A stretch of DNA of 64,000 bases from positions 1 to 64,000 of the forward strand of contig NZ_QFHO01000024.1 in NCBI RefSeq assembly GCF_004920835.1, written 5' to 3'. This DNA comes from Stenotrophomonas maltophilia (GTDB lineage Bacteria; Pseudomonadota; Gammaproteobacteria; Xanthomonadales; Xanthomonadaceae). Below, one piece after another: positions 35,851-46,166 of the stretch. A program made the position numbers and the translations under genes. The stretch's first letter is position 1. Each line of letters starts with the position of its first letter. The notes under the pieces are model-generated. The model made no database searches. It had not been told where the DNA came from and saw only the letters and a list, made by a program, of their open reading frames with translations.

Positions 35851-35899
35851 GGGGAAACGCCGTCAATCACGCCGCCATCGTCGGCTGACGGCTTTCCCC
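35851..35899. terminator. Long inverted repeat after the pigment operon
   Basis: GGGGAAACGCCGTCA (35851-35865) pairs with TGACGGCTTTCCCC (35886-35899) with one unpaired base. A smaller hairpin TGTCGGCTTTCCGACA follows at about 35902-35917. There is no strong T-run, so the terminator role is uncertain. Confidence 0.45.
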
Positions 35900-35953
35900 G
35901 GTGTCGGCTTTCCGACACAATCATGGCTCTTCCCGGGTTATCGTCCCGCGGAC

Positions 35954-36214
35954 ATGCACGCCTACGTCTATAAAAGCCAACTCAAGCCAGACACCTACGT
36001 CTACGTCCCCCGACGCGATGATTTCAGCGCGCTGCCCGCGCCGCTGCTCACCTCGCTGGGGGCGCTCACCTTCGTCCTGGACGTGGCCCTGGAGGCCCGG
36101 CGCCGCCTGGCCCAGGCTGATCCGGACAAGGTCCGCAGCGAAATGAACGAACGTGGTTTCTACCTGCAGGTGCCGCCGTCGGTGTCCAGCCTGATGCCGC
36201 GACACTATGACTGA
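35954..36214 (+). CDS. YcgL domain protein
   Basis: An 86-residue YcgL-family protein: it begins [18 protein letters not shown], has [18 protein letters not shown] in the middle and ends [20 protein letters not shown], all typical. The family is small, cytoplasmic and of unknown biochemical function, widespread in gammaproteobacteria. The following ankyrin gene begins eight bases before its stop, implying cotranslation. Confidence 0.88.
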
Positions 36215-39200
36215 CGCCTCCCGTCCACGCGTCCTGTCGATCGTCTTTGCCGTGGCTGCCGTGCTGGCGCTGGGTGCCGCTGTGGGCGGCATTCCGGGGG
36301 CCATCCTTGCCGCACTGGCGCAACCGGCGTTCGCGCTGGGCGTGTCCTGGTGGCGGCGCAGCCGCGCGCTGCTGCCACTGAAGGTGGTCGCGCGGCAGGA
36401 CCTGCCCGCGCTGTTGGCGCTGTGGGCTGCCGCACCGCTGCTGCTGGCGCTGCTGCTGGCCTGGCCGCTGGCGGCGCTGCGCGATAGTGGCAGCCTGGCC
36501 GCAGTGCTGGGCCTGAGCGTGCTGGTCAGTGCAGGCCTGCTGGCGGCCTGGCGTACCTGGCCGTTGTGGAACGACGTTGAACGGCTTGATGGCAGCCTGG
36601 CCCAGCATTGGCAGGCACTGGCCGGGCGCGACCTGACCGCCTGGCGCGGCCTCGGTGTGGCCGCGCTGGTGATTGCCCTGGCGGCACTGGTGGTACTGCC
36701 GGCCTGGCCGGACCTGCTGCCGGAAAGCGCGCGTTGGCCCGCCGCACTGGCAGTGCTGGTGCTGTCGCCGCTGCTGCACCTGTTGTTGCAACGGGTGGCG
36801 CCGGCGCCGTTGGTGTCACTGCGTGCGAGCCCGTTGGCCACGACCAGCAGCGAGTACGAACCGATGTTCTCCGCCGCGGTCGAAACCGTGCCGCTTGAGG
36901 CGATGGCGCCGCAGGAGCTGACTCCGGCGCTGTATGAAGCCGCGCGCCACGGCCGCATCGACCGTGGCCTGCAGCTGCTGCAGGCCGGCGCCGATCCCTA
37001 TGCGCTGCCGGACCCGAACTGGCGCGACCAGCGCAGCCTGGCGGTGCTGGCCGCGGTGCTGCCGGACCTGCGCCTGCTGCGCGAATTGATCGCCCGAGGC
37101 GTCGACGTGAACGCGCCGCACCGGGGCATGACCCCGCTGCTGGCCGCCACCCGTGACAGCTGGCACGGCCGCCCGGAAGCGGTGATGACCCTGCTCGCCA
37201 ACGGCGCCGACTCGCGTGCCATCGACAGCGATGGCAACACCCCGCTGCATCATGCCGCGCGCAGTTCCGACCCGGGCGTGGCCGCGCTGCTGCGCGATGC
37301 CGCCGCCGAAGTGGATGCGCTGAACAGTGACGGATGGTCGCCGCTTGCGGTGGCCTGCCAGGTCGGCAACTGGCGCCTGGCCCGCTTCCTGCTGGAGCGC
37401 GGTGCGCGCAGCGAACCGGCCGAAGGTACGCCGGTGCTGCTGGCCGCCGCCGCCACCGAAGACGATGATCCGGCCGGCGTGCAGCTGCTGCTGAAGCACA
37501 AGGCCCGGGCCGATGCCCGTGACCGCCAGCGCCGCAGTGCGCTGCATGAGGCGGCACTGGCCGGCCACGTCGAGATCATCGGCGTGCTGCTGGGCGCTGG
37601 CGCCAACCTGGAAGCGCGCGACGCGCTCGGTCGCACGCCGTGGCTGGAAGCGGCCCGCGCCGGCCGCGCCGGTGTGATGGAACATCTGCTGCCGCACAAG
37701 CCCGACCTGGTCGCGGTGGACGGCGAAGGCCGCAATGCGGTGCAGCTGGCCGTCATGGCCGAGGATGTCTCGCCGCTGCTGATCAAGCGCCTGGTCGATC
37801 TGGGCATTGCCGCCGATGCCACCGATCCGGTCGGCCGCCGTGCGGTGGACTACGCCGCCGAAGCCGGCCGCTGGGCGATCGTGGCGCTGCTGGATCCGTC
37901 CTATCCGTTGCCGGCGGCGGTCAGCGATGGTCTGGCCGAGCGCGGCGAAGCGGCCACGGCCAGCGGCCTGCTGCCGGACCGTCCGCCGTTGACCCTGCTG
38001 CGCGAGGCGCTGGGCTTCGGCAACACCGACGGCATGGCCGCGCTGGCCAAGCTGTGCCAGCCGGAAGAGCTGGGCGGGCTGCTGCTCGACCCCGAACTGG
38101 CGCTGGAGCCGGCCGCGGTCGATTGGCTGCTGGCCCACGGTGCGGATCCCTATGTGCGCGACGCCTGCTCCGATACGCCGATGTTCGCGCTGCTGTCGCG
38201 CGGCATCGATGCAGTGCCTGCGCTGCAGGTGATGCTGCAGCGTGGCCTGTCACCGGCCGGCCGCGGTGGCCTGGCGCGCTTCCTTGCCGCCTGCGCGCAG
38301 CACGACCAGGCCGCCCGTGGCTTGGAACAGCTGGCGCTGGAACTGCTGGAACGTGGCGCCGATCCGTTCGCGGCTTCGCCGGCGGGCGATCCGCCGTTGT
38401 CGCTGGCGGTGCGTCTGGGCTGGCTGCGCCTGCAGCAGGCCCTGCTCAAAGCCGGGGTCGACCGCGAAGCGCGCGACAGCCACGGCATGACCGCTTTGCA
38501 CTTGGCCACCGCACTGGCCCGCGAAGGCGCACTGAAGCTGCTGGTGCAGCACGGTGCCTCGCCGGAAGCACGGGCGGCCGACGGGCAGACGCCGCTGGGC
38601 GTGGCGCTGTCGATCGGTCGTCGTGATCTGGCCGACTGGCTGGACTGGCGGGTGTGGCCGTTGCCGCGCCGCACCCTGCGCGAGGCCGACCTTCCGGCCG
38701 CTGCGATGGCCGGTGACGTCGATGCGGTGCGCCGCCTGATCGATCTCGGGTTCGCCGTCGACGCGGTCGATGCACAGGGCTGCACCGCGCTGCTGCGTGC
38801 GGCCGGTGGTGGCCATCTGGCGGTGACCGACCTGCTGCTGGCACGTGGTGCCGATCCGCAGCACGCCGCTGCCAGTGGCGCGACGCCGCTGTCGGCTGCG
38901 GTCAGCATGCGCCAGGTGGACATCGTTTCGGCCCTGCTCGACGCCGGCGCCAAGCTGGAACACCGCCTGCCGGGCGGGGTGACCGTGCTGATGCTGGCCT
39001 CGGCGCTGGGCCTGCCGGACATCGTCGCGCGCCTGCTCACCGCTGGTGCCGACGTGCATGCCGGTGACGCGCAGCAGCTGGGCCCGCTGCATTGCGCGGC
39101 GCTGTACGGCTTCAGTGCCCGCGACCGCTCGCGCCTGCTGGCCCTGCTCGACACCCTGCTGCTGGCCGGTGCCGAACCGGACCAGGCTGCGGCGGGCTCG

Positions 39201-39545
39201 GTCACGCCGCTGCTGCTGCTGCTGGGCGCACGCGCCGAACCGGGTACCGCGTGCGACGAGCAGGTCGTGATGGCCGCGGTGGAGCGCCTGCTGGACGAGG
39301 AAGTGAGCCTGGAGGTGCGTGATCCGCGTGGCTTCGGCCCGCTGCACCTGGCCGCTCTGCATGGACTGCCGCTGCTGGTGCAGCGCCTGTTGCGTGCCGG
39401 TGCCGATCCGGAAGTACGCGACAGCCTCAACCGCAGCCCGCGCGAGATCGCGGTGATGCGTGGCTTCATCGACGTGGCCGGTGAGTTTGAACCGCGCGTG
39501 CCGGGCGTCTCGTCGATGGCGCGGTTCCTGCGCGACAACGGCTGA
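36207..39545 (+). CDS. Giant membrane-anchored ankyrin-repeat protein
   Basis: An 1112-residue protein. The first 210 residues hold about five membrane helices ([97 protein letters not shown]). From about residue 240 to the end it is nearly all ankyrin repeats, for example [40 protein letters not shown] and [21 protein letters not shown] count 18 or more units, some degenerate. Ankyrin repeats bind proteins, so a membrane scaffold facing the cytoplasm is likely. Function is unknown. It overlaps the YcgL gene by eight bases. Confidence 0.87.
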
Positions 39546-39552
39546 TCAGGCC

Positions 39553-39591
39553 GGGGTCGGATCCCTTTCCAGCGGAAAGAGCTCTGACCCC
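39553..39591. repeat. Dispersed palindrome, GGGGTCGGATC family
   Basis: GGGGTCGGATCCCTTTCC, a 3-base loop and the inverted half ending CTGACCCC. It lies eight bases past the ankyrin gene stop and could serve as a transcript end for this gene and the convergent K+ exporter. Confidence 0.75.
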
Positions 39592-39619
39592 AACACCGTG
39601 CTGCCGGAATCTGCAGTGG

Positions 39620-39738
39620 GTAGTGCCGGCCGCTGGCCGGCAACCCCATGAAACCTCCCGGGATCCAGAGGCTGCCGGCCAGCGGCCGGCACTACCGGGT
39701 CCGCGTCCATCGGGTGGGTGCCGACCGTTGGTCGGCAC
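39620..39738. repeat. Cluster of GTAG palindromes (SMAG)
   Basis: A plus-oriented element starts GTAGTGCCGGCCGCTGGCC at 39620, an inverted copy ends CCGGCACTAC at 39695, and a third hairpin GTGCCGACC-GTT-GGTCGGCAC lies at 39718-39738. They fill the gap between convergent genes. Confidence 0.8.
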
Positions 39739-39750
39739 ACCGGCTGGCTG

Positions 39751-41538
39751 TCACCGCTCCTTGTCGCCGTCGCTTTCCGCGTCGGCTTCAAACAGGTGCA
39801 TCAGGTCGTTGCGCGCATCGCGCGAGGTCTGGATCACCGCGGCCTCGTCGTCGTACACCAGGTACTGGTCGCGCAGCAGCTGTTCGTCGTGCTCACGGAA
39901 GCGCTGCACGTGGCGTTCAGCCACGTCCGCCGCCACGCCCAGCGCGGTCAGCACGCGGCCGCTCATTTCCAGGCTGGTGCCGAACACTTCGCGGAACGGC
40001 TCGGCCGACATGTCCATCAGGCGCCACGCGTGCTGGCGGTTACGTGCGCGCGCCAGCACCTTTGCGTCCGGATACAGCCGGCGCACCATGCGCACCGCAC
40101 GCAGGTTGGTCTCCGGGTCATCCACGGTGATCACGAACACATCGATGTGTTCGCCGCCGGCTGCGCGCAGCATCTCCGGCCGGGTCGGGTCGCCGTAATA
40201 CAGCTGGTTGCCGAAGCGGCGCAGGTCGGCCACGGTATCCGGGTTCGCTTCCAGTGCCACGAACGGCACCTTCTGCGCGGTCAACAGGCGCGCGATGACC
40301 TGGCCGAAGCGGCCCATGCCGGCAATCAGCACCTTCGGCCGGTTGTCCGGCGCCACCTTGTCGGCCTCGGCCGCCTCGCGCGGCGCCGCCTTCTCCTGGC
40401 CGAGCAGCTTGAGCAGCGCGATCATCAGCAGTGGCGTGATCGCCATCGACAGGCCGACGATCGCCACCAGACGGTCATGGTTGGCGTTGCCCAGCAGGTG
40501 CGCGCGCTGCGCTTCGTTGAACACCACGAAGGCGAACTCGCCGCCCAGCCACAGCACGCTGCCCAGCAGCAGCGAGTGCCGTGAACTGAGCTTTGCGATG
40601 CGCCCGATCACGTACAGCAGGCTGAACTTGACCACCAGCAGGATCGCCACGCCGGCGGCGATCAGCCACGGCTCGGCAACGATGCGGTCCAGGTCGATGC
40701 CCATGCCAACTGCAATGAAGAACAGGCCCAGCAGCAGGCCCTTGAACGGCTCGATCTGCGCTTCCAGCTCATGCCGGAACTCCGAATCGGACAGCAGTAC
40801 GCCAGCCAGGAACGCGCCCAGGCTGGGGCTGAGGCCGGCCTCCTGCATGAACCAGGCGGTGCCCAGCACCACCAGCAGGGCAGTGGCAGTGAATACTTCC
40901 GGGCTGCGGGTGCGCGCGATGATGCCGAACACCCTGCGCAGCACCGGCCGCCCGCACAGGATCACCACCGCCAGCGCACCCAGCGCCACGGCCGCATCTT
41001 CCCAGCGCAGCGTCTCGTTCTTCACCCCGCCCAGCAGCGGGATGGCCGCCAGCAGCGGAATCGCGATCAGGTCCTGGAACAGCAGGATGGCAAAGCCCAG
41101 GCGGCCGTGGTCGCTGTTGATCGCCTTGTGCTCTGACAGCAGCTGCAGGCCCACCGCAGTGGATGACAGCGCCAGCGCCACGCCCACCACCAGCGCGCTT
41201 TTCCACTGGAAGTGGTCGAGCAGCAGCAGGCCGCCCAGCACCAGCCCGGACAGCGCCACCTGCGCCGCACCGGCACCGAATACCGAGCGCCGCATCACCT
41301 TCAGGCGTGCGGGCGATAGCTCCAGCCCGATGACGAACAGCAACATCACTACGCCGATCTCGGCGGCGCCGAGAATGCGATCGGCGTCCTGCACGAAGCC
41401 CAACCCGTCCGGGCCCAGCACCACGCCGGCCGCCAGGTAACCCAGCACCGCGCCGAAGCCGAATTTCTTGAACACCGGCACGGCGATGACCGCCGCCAGC
41501 AGCAGCACCAGGGCCAGTTCCAGACCACCGCTATGCAT
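39751..41538 (-). CDS. Kef-type K+/H+ antiporter (CPA2 family with TrkA-N domain)
   Basis: A 595-residue membrane protein. About twelve helices in residues 1-380 (LELALVLLLAAVIAVPVF, GYLAAGVVLGPDGLGF, LLFVIGLELSPARLKVMRR) form the cation/proton antiporter. The cytoplasmic NAD-binding RCK/TrkA-N domain starts at about 405 with VLIAGMGRFGQVIARLL and ends near 520. This is the layout of glutathione-gated KefB/KefC, which release K+ and acidify the cytoplasm under electrophile stress; KefB or KefC cannot be told apart here. No KefF/KefG-like partner is adjacent. Confidence 0.9.
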   Translation of the reverse strand: MHSGGLELALVLLLAAVIAVPVFKKFGFGAVLGYLAAGVVLGPDGLGFVQDADRILGAAEIGVVMLLFVIGLELSPARLKVMRRSVFGAGAAQVALSGLVLGGLLLLDHFQWKSALVVGVALALSSTAVGLQLLSEHKAINSDHGRLGFAILLFQDLIAIPLLAAIPLLGGVKNETLRWEDAAVALGALAVVILCGRPVLRRVFGIIARTRSPEVFTATALLVVLGTAWFMQEAGLSPSLGAFLAGVLLSDSEFRHELEAQIEPFKGLLLGLFFIAVGMGIDLDRIVAEPWLIAAGVAILLVVKFSLLYVIGRIAKLSSRHSLLLGSVLWLGGEFAFVVFNEAQRAHLLGNANHDRLVAIVGLSMAITPLLMIALLKLLGQEKAAPREAAEADKVAPDNRPKVLIAGMGRFGQVIARLLTAQKVPFVALEANPDTVADLRRFGNQLYYGDPTRPEMLRAAGGEHIDVFVITVDDPETNLRAVRMVRRLYPDAKVLARARNRQHAWRLMDMSAEPFREVFGTSLEMSGRVLTALGVAADVAERHVQRFREHDEQLLRDQYLVYDDEAAVIQTSRDARNDLMHLFEADAESDGDKER

Positions 41539-41878
41539 GGGAATACCTGGTCATCGGGAAGCCGCTGCGCGTCCGTTCGGGTAGGAAAAGCGTGGCGAGC
41601 GCCACCCCTCCATTATGCGCGCCGCTCCGTACAGGCACGAGAACGACCTGCGGAGCCGGGCCACGCCGCGCGGCACGGGTTGACCTGCAATGCCACCGGG
41701 TCCAGACTGCCCGCCGCTGGCGGCGCGTCTGCCAGCACACGCATCCCGGAGTCCCCAACCCATGTCCAGCGACAGTAGAAGTCGACCTCGTTCGACGCCA
41801 GTGATGGCCACCGCCTGACATCGGGACGGTTTGCCTGCGTTGGCGTTGCGCGAGGTCGCACCCCCACAAGGCAATCCG
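41539..41878 (+). promoter_or_regulatory. Long divergent spacer and leader of mgtE
   Basis: A 340-base region between the divergent antiporter and mgtE genes without a supported ORF. Small hairpins are visible: GTGGC-GAGC-GCCAC near 41593, CTGGC...GCCAG near 41715-41735 and GTCGA-CCTCGT-TCGAC at about 41792. I could not match it to a known Mg2+ riboswitch such as the M-box. Confidence 0.35.
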
Positions 41879-43249
41879 ATGAACCAGAAGCAATTGCTGC
41901 GCCCGGTGGCCGATGCCGCCGCACTGGCCGCACCCCTGGCGAACTACAACACCGCCGACGCGGTGGAATTCCTCAATACGCTGGAACTGACCCGCGCCGC
42001 GGAAACGCTGGCGGCGCTGTCATTGCCGCGTGCGGTGAAGATGCTCGAAGCACCGGAGCTGCACCGCAGTGGCGAGCTGGTGGCGGCACTGCCGCCGGCC
42101 CGTGCCGCGGCGCTGCTGGGGTTGATGGCCGACGACCGCGCCACCGACATCGTCCACGAGCTGGACGAAGAAGAACGCGCGCGGCTGATCCCGCTGCTCG
42201 GCACCGATGCCCGCCAGGCCATCCAGAAGCTGCTCAGCTACCCGCCGAACACCGCCGGCGCGCTGATGACCACCGAGTACGTGGCGGTACCCGCCAGCTG
42301 GACCGTTGCGCAGACTCTGCAGCACATTCGCCAGGTCGAGCGCACTCGCGAGACGGTGTACGCGATCTACGTGCTGGACCCGGCCAGCCAGCAACTGCAG
42401 CAGGTGGTGACCATGCGCCGGCTGATCACCGGCCTGCCCGAGGAGTCGATCCTGGACGTGGCCCAGGTCAATCCGCCGGTGACGGTGGATGCGCTGATGG
42501 ACCAGGAGGAAGTGGCGCGGCTGATCCGCCGCCACGATCTGCTGGCGATTCCGGTGGTCGACGCGCAGCAGCAGATGCTTGGCATCGTCACCGTAGACGA
42601 CGTGCTCGATGCGCTGATCGAAGAGTCCACCGAAGACGCGCACAAGTTCGGCGGCATGGAAGCACTGGACAAGCCGTACATGCAGATCGGCTTCTTCGAG
42701 ATGCTGCGCAAGCGCGCCGGCTGGCTGAGCGTGCTGTTCCTGGGTGAGATGCTGACCGCCAGCGCGATGCAGCACTACGAGGATGAACTGGCGCGCGCGG
42801 TGGTGCTGACCCTGTTCATTCCGCTGATCATGAGTTCGGGCGGCAACTCCGGCTCGCAGGCCACCTCGCTGCTGATCCGCAGCCTGGCGCTGCGCGAACT
42901 GCGCCTGCGCGACTGGTGGAAGGTGGCCCTGCGCGAAGTGCCCACCGGCATGGTGCTCGGCGCCATCCTCGGTTGCCTGGCCATCGTACGCATCGTCATC
43001 TGGCAGCTGGGTGGCCTGCACGACTACGGCGAGCACTGGATCCTGCTGGCGATCACCATCGGTGCCGCGCTGGTCGGCATCGTTACCTTCGGTTCGCTGT
43101 CCGGCTCGATGCTGCCCTTCATCCTCAAGCGGCTGGGCTTCGATCCCGCAAGCGCCTCGGCCCCGTTCGTGGCCACCCTGGTGGACGTGACCGGCCTGGT
43201 GATCTATTTCAGCATCGCCGCGATGATCCTGCACGGCACGCTGCTGTAG
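41879..43249 (+). CDS. mgtE: Mg2+ transporter MgtE
   Basis: A 456-residue Mg2+ channel with the standard order: N-terminal helical domain (about 20-135, RATDIVHELDEEERARLIPL), two CBS domains (about 140-265, MTTEYVAVPASWTVAQTLQH and PVVDAQQQMLGIVTVDDVLD) and five membrane helices (about 290-456). The pore signature IPLIMSSGGNSGSQATSLLI is intact. The soluble domains close the pore when cytosolic Mg2+ is high. The ATG at 41879 starts the conserved N-domain; the weak upstream frame was not used. Confidence 0.95.
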   Translation: MNQKQLLRPVADAAALAAPLANYNTADAVEFLNTLELTRAAETLAALSLPRAVKMLEAPELHRSGELVAALPPARAAALLGLMADDRATDIVHELDEEERARLIPLLGTDARQAIQKLLSYPPNTAGALMTTEYVAVPASWTVAQTLQHIRQVERTRETVYAIYVLDPASQQLQQVVTMRRLITGLPEESILDVAQVNPPVTVDALMDQEEVARLIRRHDLLAIPVVDAQQQMLGIVTVDDVLDALIEESTEDAHKFGGMEALDKPYMQIGFFEMLRKRAGWLSVLFLGEMLTASAMQHYEDELARAVVLTLFIPLIMSSGGNSGSQATSLLIRSLALRELRLRDWWKVALREVPTGMVLGAILGCLAIVRIVIWQLGGLHDYGEHWILLAITIGAALVGIVTFGSLSGSMLPFILKRLGFDPASASAPFVATLVDVTGLVIYFSIAAMILHGTLL

Positions 43250-43296
43250 GCCGGAACCACCGTGCTCTGGCAGGTGCCGACCTTGGTGGGCACGCA

Positions 43297-43335
43297 GGGG
43301 ACAGAGCCCTTCTCTGCGCGAAGGGATCCGACCCC
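43297..43335. repeat. Dispersed palindrome, GGGGTCGGATC family (inverted)
   Basis: Reads GGGGACAGAGCCCTTCTC on the plus strand and ends GGGATCCGACCCC, so it is inverted with respect to 39553. A degenerate GTGCCGACCTTGGTGGGCAC hairpin precedes it at about 43274-43293. Confidence 0.7.
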
Positions 43336-43397
43336 GGAGACAGGCGGACTTGCGCTGGATCATGCGCCTGGCGCGCCGGTGCGTGTACCGTAGGCGC

Positions 43398-46124
43398 ATG
43401 AGTACCTACCACCTGCAGTCTGTGTTCCGTCCGCAGTCGGTCGCGGTGATCGGCGGCAGCCCACGTGAGCGCTCGGCCGGCCGCGCGGTGATGCGTAACC
43501 TGCGCGGCACCGGCTTCCCCGGCAAGGTGGCGTGGATCAACCCGCGGCACGCCGAGATCGATGGCATCCGCACGGTCAAGCGGTTGAAGGACCTGGACTG
43601 GGTGCCCGAGCTGGTGGTGATCACCGCCCCGGCGGCGATCGTGCCGCAGGTGGTACGCACCGCCGCCGAGCGCGGCGTGCAGTCGGCGATCATCCTGACC
43701 GCGCACCTCGGCGAAGGCCCGGGCTCGTTGTCGGCACAGGTTGAAGCGGTCGCGCGCAAGCATGGCCTGCGCATCCTCGGCCCGCACTGCCTGGGCGTGA
43801 TCGCTCCCCATGCACGGCTCAATGCCAGCATCGCCGCGCATTTCCCGCAGGCCGGCGACCTCGCCCTGATCTCCGAGTCCTCGGCCATTGCCGCCGCGCT
43901 GGTGGAATGGGGCGTGGCGCGTTCGGTCGGCTTCTCCGCCGTTGTTTCGCTGGGCGACACACTGGATGTGGATTTCGGCGACCTGCTCGATTACTTCGCC
44001 ACCGACTACCGTACCCGCGCCATCCTGCTCTACGTGGAGCAGATCAAGGACGCGCGCAAGTTCATGTCGGCTGCGCGTGCCGCCGCTCGTGCCAAGCCGG
44101 TGGTGGTGGTGAAGTCCGGCCGCGCCGAGCGTGTGCAGCCGGGCAGCCGCGATACCCATGTGCAGGCGCTGGCCCGTGCCGACGATGTCTACGGAGCGGC
44201 GTTCAACCGTGCCGGCCTGCTGCGCGTGAGCGCGCTGGATGAGCTGTTCACCGCCGCCGAGTCGCTGGGACGGCTGGGGACGTTCCCGGGCCGCCGCTTG
44301 GCCATCCTCAGCAACGGTGGCGGCGTTGGGCGCCTTGCCGTGGACCAGCTGATCGCATTGCGTGGCACGCTGGCCAACCTGTCTGACAGCACGGTGAAGA
44401 AACTCGACGCGGTGCTGCCGCAGGGCTGGTCCCGCAGCAATCCGGTCGACATCGTGGTTGACGCGGATGGTGATCGCTATGCCGCGGCCATCGAAGCGCT
44501 GCTGGCCGACAACGAGAACGACGCGGTGATGGTGGTCAATGTGCCGACCGCATTCACCTCGTCGGCCGACGCCGCACAAGCACTGACCCGCACGCTGGGC
44601 CTGCGCCCGCGCCAACACCGCGACAAGCCGGTGTTCGCTGTGTGGCTAGGCAACGATGACCAGGCAACCGCCACGCTCAACGCGGCGCGGGTGCCGACCT
44701 ATCCGACCGAGGCGGAGGCAGTACGTGGCTTCCAGCATCTGGTGCGTTACCGCGAAGCGCAGAACGCGCTGATGGAAACACCGCCCAGCCTGCCGCAGGA
44801 CTTCAGCGTGGATGCGGCGGCCGCACGCGCGCTGGTTGATGCCGCGCTGGCCAACGGCCAGCAGTGGCTGGACCCGCTGGCCACGCATGAACTGCTGAAG
44901 GCCTACGGCATTCCTTCCGCGCCGGTGATGCATGCACGCGATGCGCACGAGGCGATGGACCTGGCACAGCCGCTGCTGGAACGCGGTGCCACGGTCGCAC
45001 TGAAGATTCTGTCGCCGGATATTCCGCACAAGTCCGAAGTGGATGGTGTACGCCTGAACCTGGCGACGCTGCCGGCGGTGCAGAGTGCGGCCCATACGAT
45101 CCTGTCGCGCGCACGCCAGCTGCGGCCGGATGCGCGCATCGATGGCCTGCTGGTACAGCCGACCATCGTTCGCCCGAAGGCGCGCGAGATCATCGTCGGT
45201 ATCGCTGATGACGCGACGTTCGGCCCGGTAATCGTGGTCGGTCGTGGTGGTACCGCGGTCGAAGTGATCAACGACAAGGCACTGGCGTTGCCGCCATTGG
45301 ACCTGCGCCTGGCCCATGAACTGATCGGCCAGACCCGCGCCTCGCGCATCCTCAAGGCCTATGGCGATGTACCCGCCGCCGATGAGCGCGCACTGGCGCT
45401 GGCGCTGGTGAAGCTGGCGCAGCTGGCCGCCGACATCCCCGAAGTGCGTACGCTGGACATCAACCCGCTGCTGGTCGACAGCAAGGGCATCCTCGCCCTC
45501 GACGCCCGCGTGGCGGTGGCACCGTCGCGCATCCTGCACAAGGGCCGTGGCCATCCGCGCTTCTCGGTGTTCCCGTACCCGAAGGAGTGGGAGCGCACCA
45601 TCGAGCTGTCAGACGGTGGCCGTGCCTTCGTGCGCCCAGTGCGGCCGGAAGACGATGCGCTGTTCCGTGCGTTCTTCGCCCGCGTCAGCGACGAGGACCT
45701 GCGCCTGCGTTTCTTCCAGTCGGTGAAGCACTTCAGCCACGAGTTCATCGCGCGCCTGACCCAGCTCGACTACGCACGCTCGATCGCGCTGGTGGCGATC
45801 GAACCGCGCAGCGGCGAAATGCTGGGCGCGGTGCGGCTGCATGCCGACGCCGACTACCACCGCGGCGAGTACGGCATCCTGGTCCGCTCGGACCTGAAAG
45901 GCCACGGCATCGGCTGGCGCCTGATGGCGATCATGATCGAGTACGCCAAGTGGCTGGGCCTGGACGTGGTCGAAGGCCAGGTGCTGCGCGAGAACAGCAC
46001 CATGCTGGCGATGTGCCAGAGCCTGGGCTTCAAGACCAAACTCGATCCGGACGACCCGACGGTGATGATGGTGACCCTGCCGGTGCAGCAGGTGGAAGTC
46101 CCCGACGTCCCGCCGGTGGCGTGA
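43398..46124 (+). CDS. Pat-like protein lysine acetyltransferase (acyl-CoA ligase-like plus GNAT)
   Basis: A 908-residue protein with the Pat/YfiQ layout: a CoA-binding Rossmann domain (FRPQSVAVIGGSPRERSAGR), a succinyl-CoA ligase-like domain (VVVVKSGRAERVQPGSRDTH), an ATP-grasp domain around residues 490-700 (LLKAYGIPSAPVMHARDAHE, GRGGTAVEVINDKAL) and a C-terminal GNAT domain (about 740-890, GAVRLHADADYHRGEYGILV, GIGWRLMAIMIEYAKWLGLD). In enteric bacteria Pat acetylates acetyl-CoA synthetase and other proteins. A histidine sits where ADP-forming ligases carry the phosphohistidine (DTHVQALA versus SHTGALAG). The ATG at 43398 starts the conserved domain. Confidence 0.9.
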   Translation: MSTYHLQSVFRPQSVAVIGGSPRERSAGRAVMRNLRGTGFPGKVAWINPRHAEIDGIRTVKRLKDLDWVPELVVITAPAAIVPQVVRTAAERGVQSAIILTAHLGEGPGSLSAQVEAVARKHGLRILGPHCLGVIAPHARLNASIAAHFPQAGDLALISESSAIAAALVEWGVARSVGFSAVVSLGDTLDVDFGDLLDYFATDYRTRAILLYVEQIKDARKFMSAARAAARAKPVVVVKSGRAERVQPGSRDTHVQALARADDVYGAAFNRAGLLRVSALDELFTAAESLGRLGTFPGRRLAILSNGGGVGRLAVDQLIALRGTLANLSDSTVKKLDAVLPQGWSRSNPVDIVVDADGDRYAAAIEALLADNENDAVMVVNVPTAFTSSADAAQALTRTLGLRPRQHRDKPVFAVWLGNDDQATATLNAARVPTYPTEAEAVRGFQHLVRYREAQNALMETPPSLPQDFSVDAAAARALVDAALANGQQWLDPLATHELLKAYGIPSAPVMHARDAHEAMDLAQPLLERGATVALKILSPDIPHKSEVDGVRLNLATLPAVQSAAHTILSRARQLRPDARIDGLLVQPTIVRPKAREIIVGIADDATFGPVIVVGRGGTAVEVINDKALALPPLDLRLAHELIGQTRASRILKAYGDVPAADERALALALVKLAQLAADIPEVRTLDINPLLVDSKGILALDARVAVAPSRILHKGRGHPRFSVFPYPKEWERTIELSDGGRAFVRPVRPEDDALFRAFFARVSDEDLRLRFFQSVKHFSHEFIARLTQLDYARSIALVAIEPRSGEMLGAVRLHADADYHRGEYGILVRSDLKGHGIGWRLMAIMIEYAKWLGLDVVEGQVLRENSTMLAMCQSLGFKTKLDPDDPTVMMVTLPVQQVEVPDVPPVA

Positions 46125-46132
46125 CCGTGACG

Positions 46133-46155
46133 GTAGCGCCGGGCCATGCCCGGCG
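46133..46155 (+). repeat. GTAG palindrome (SMAG)
   Basis: GTAGCGCCGGGCCATGCCCG begins nine bases after the Pat-like gene stop and forms a compact hairpin. Confidence 0.7.
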
Positions 46156-46166
46156 GAACATCGGAT

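Noticed and set aside
39620..39738. A CRISPR-like array
   Set aside because: The units are inverted palindromes with a GTAG end and no regular spacers; they fit SMAG repeats and no cas gene is present.
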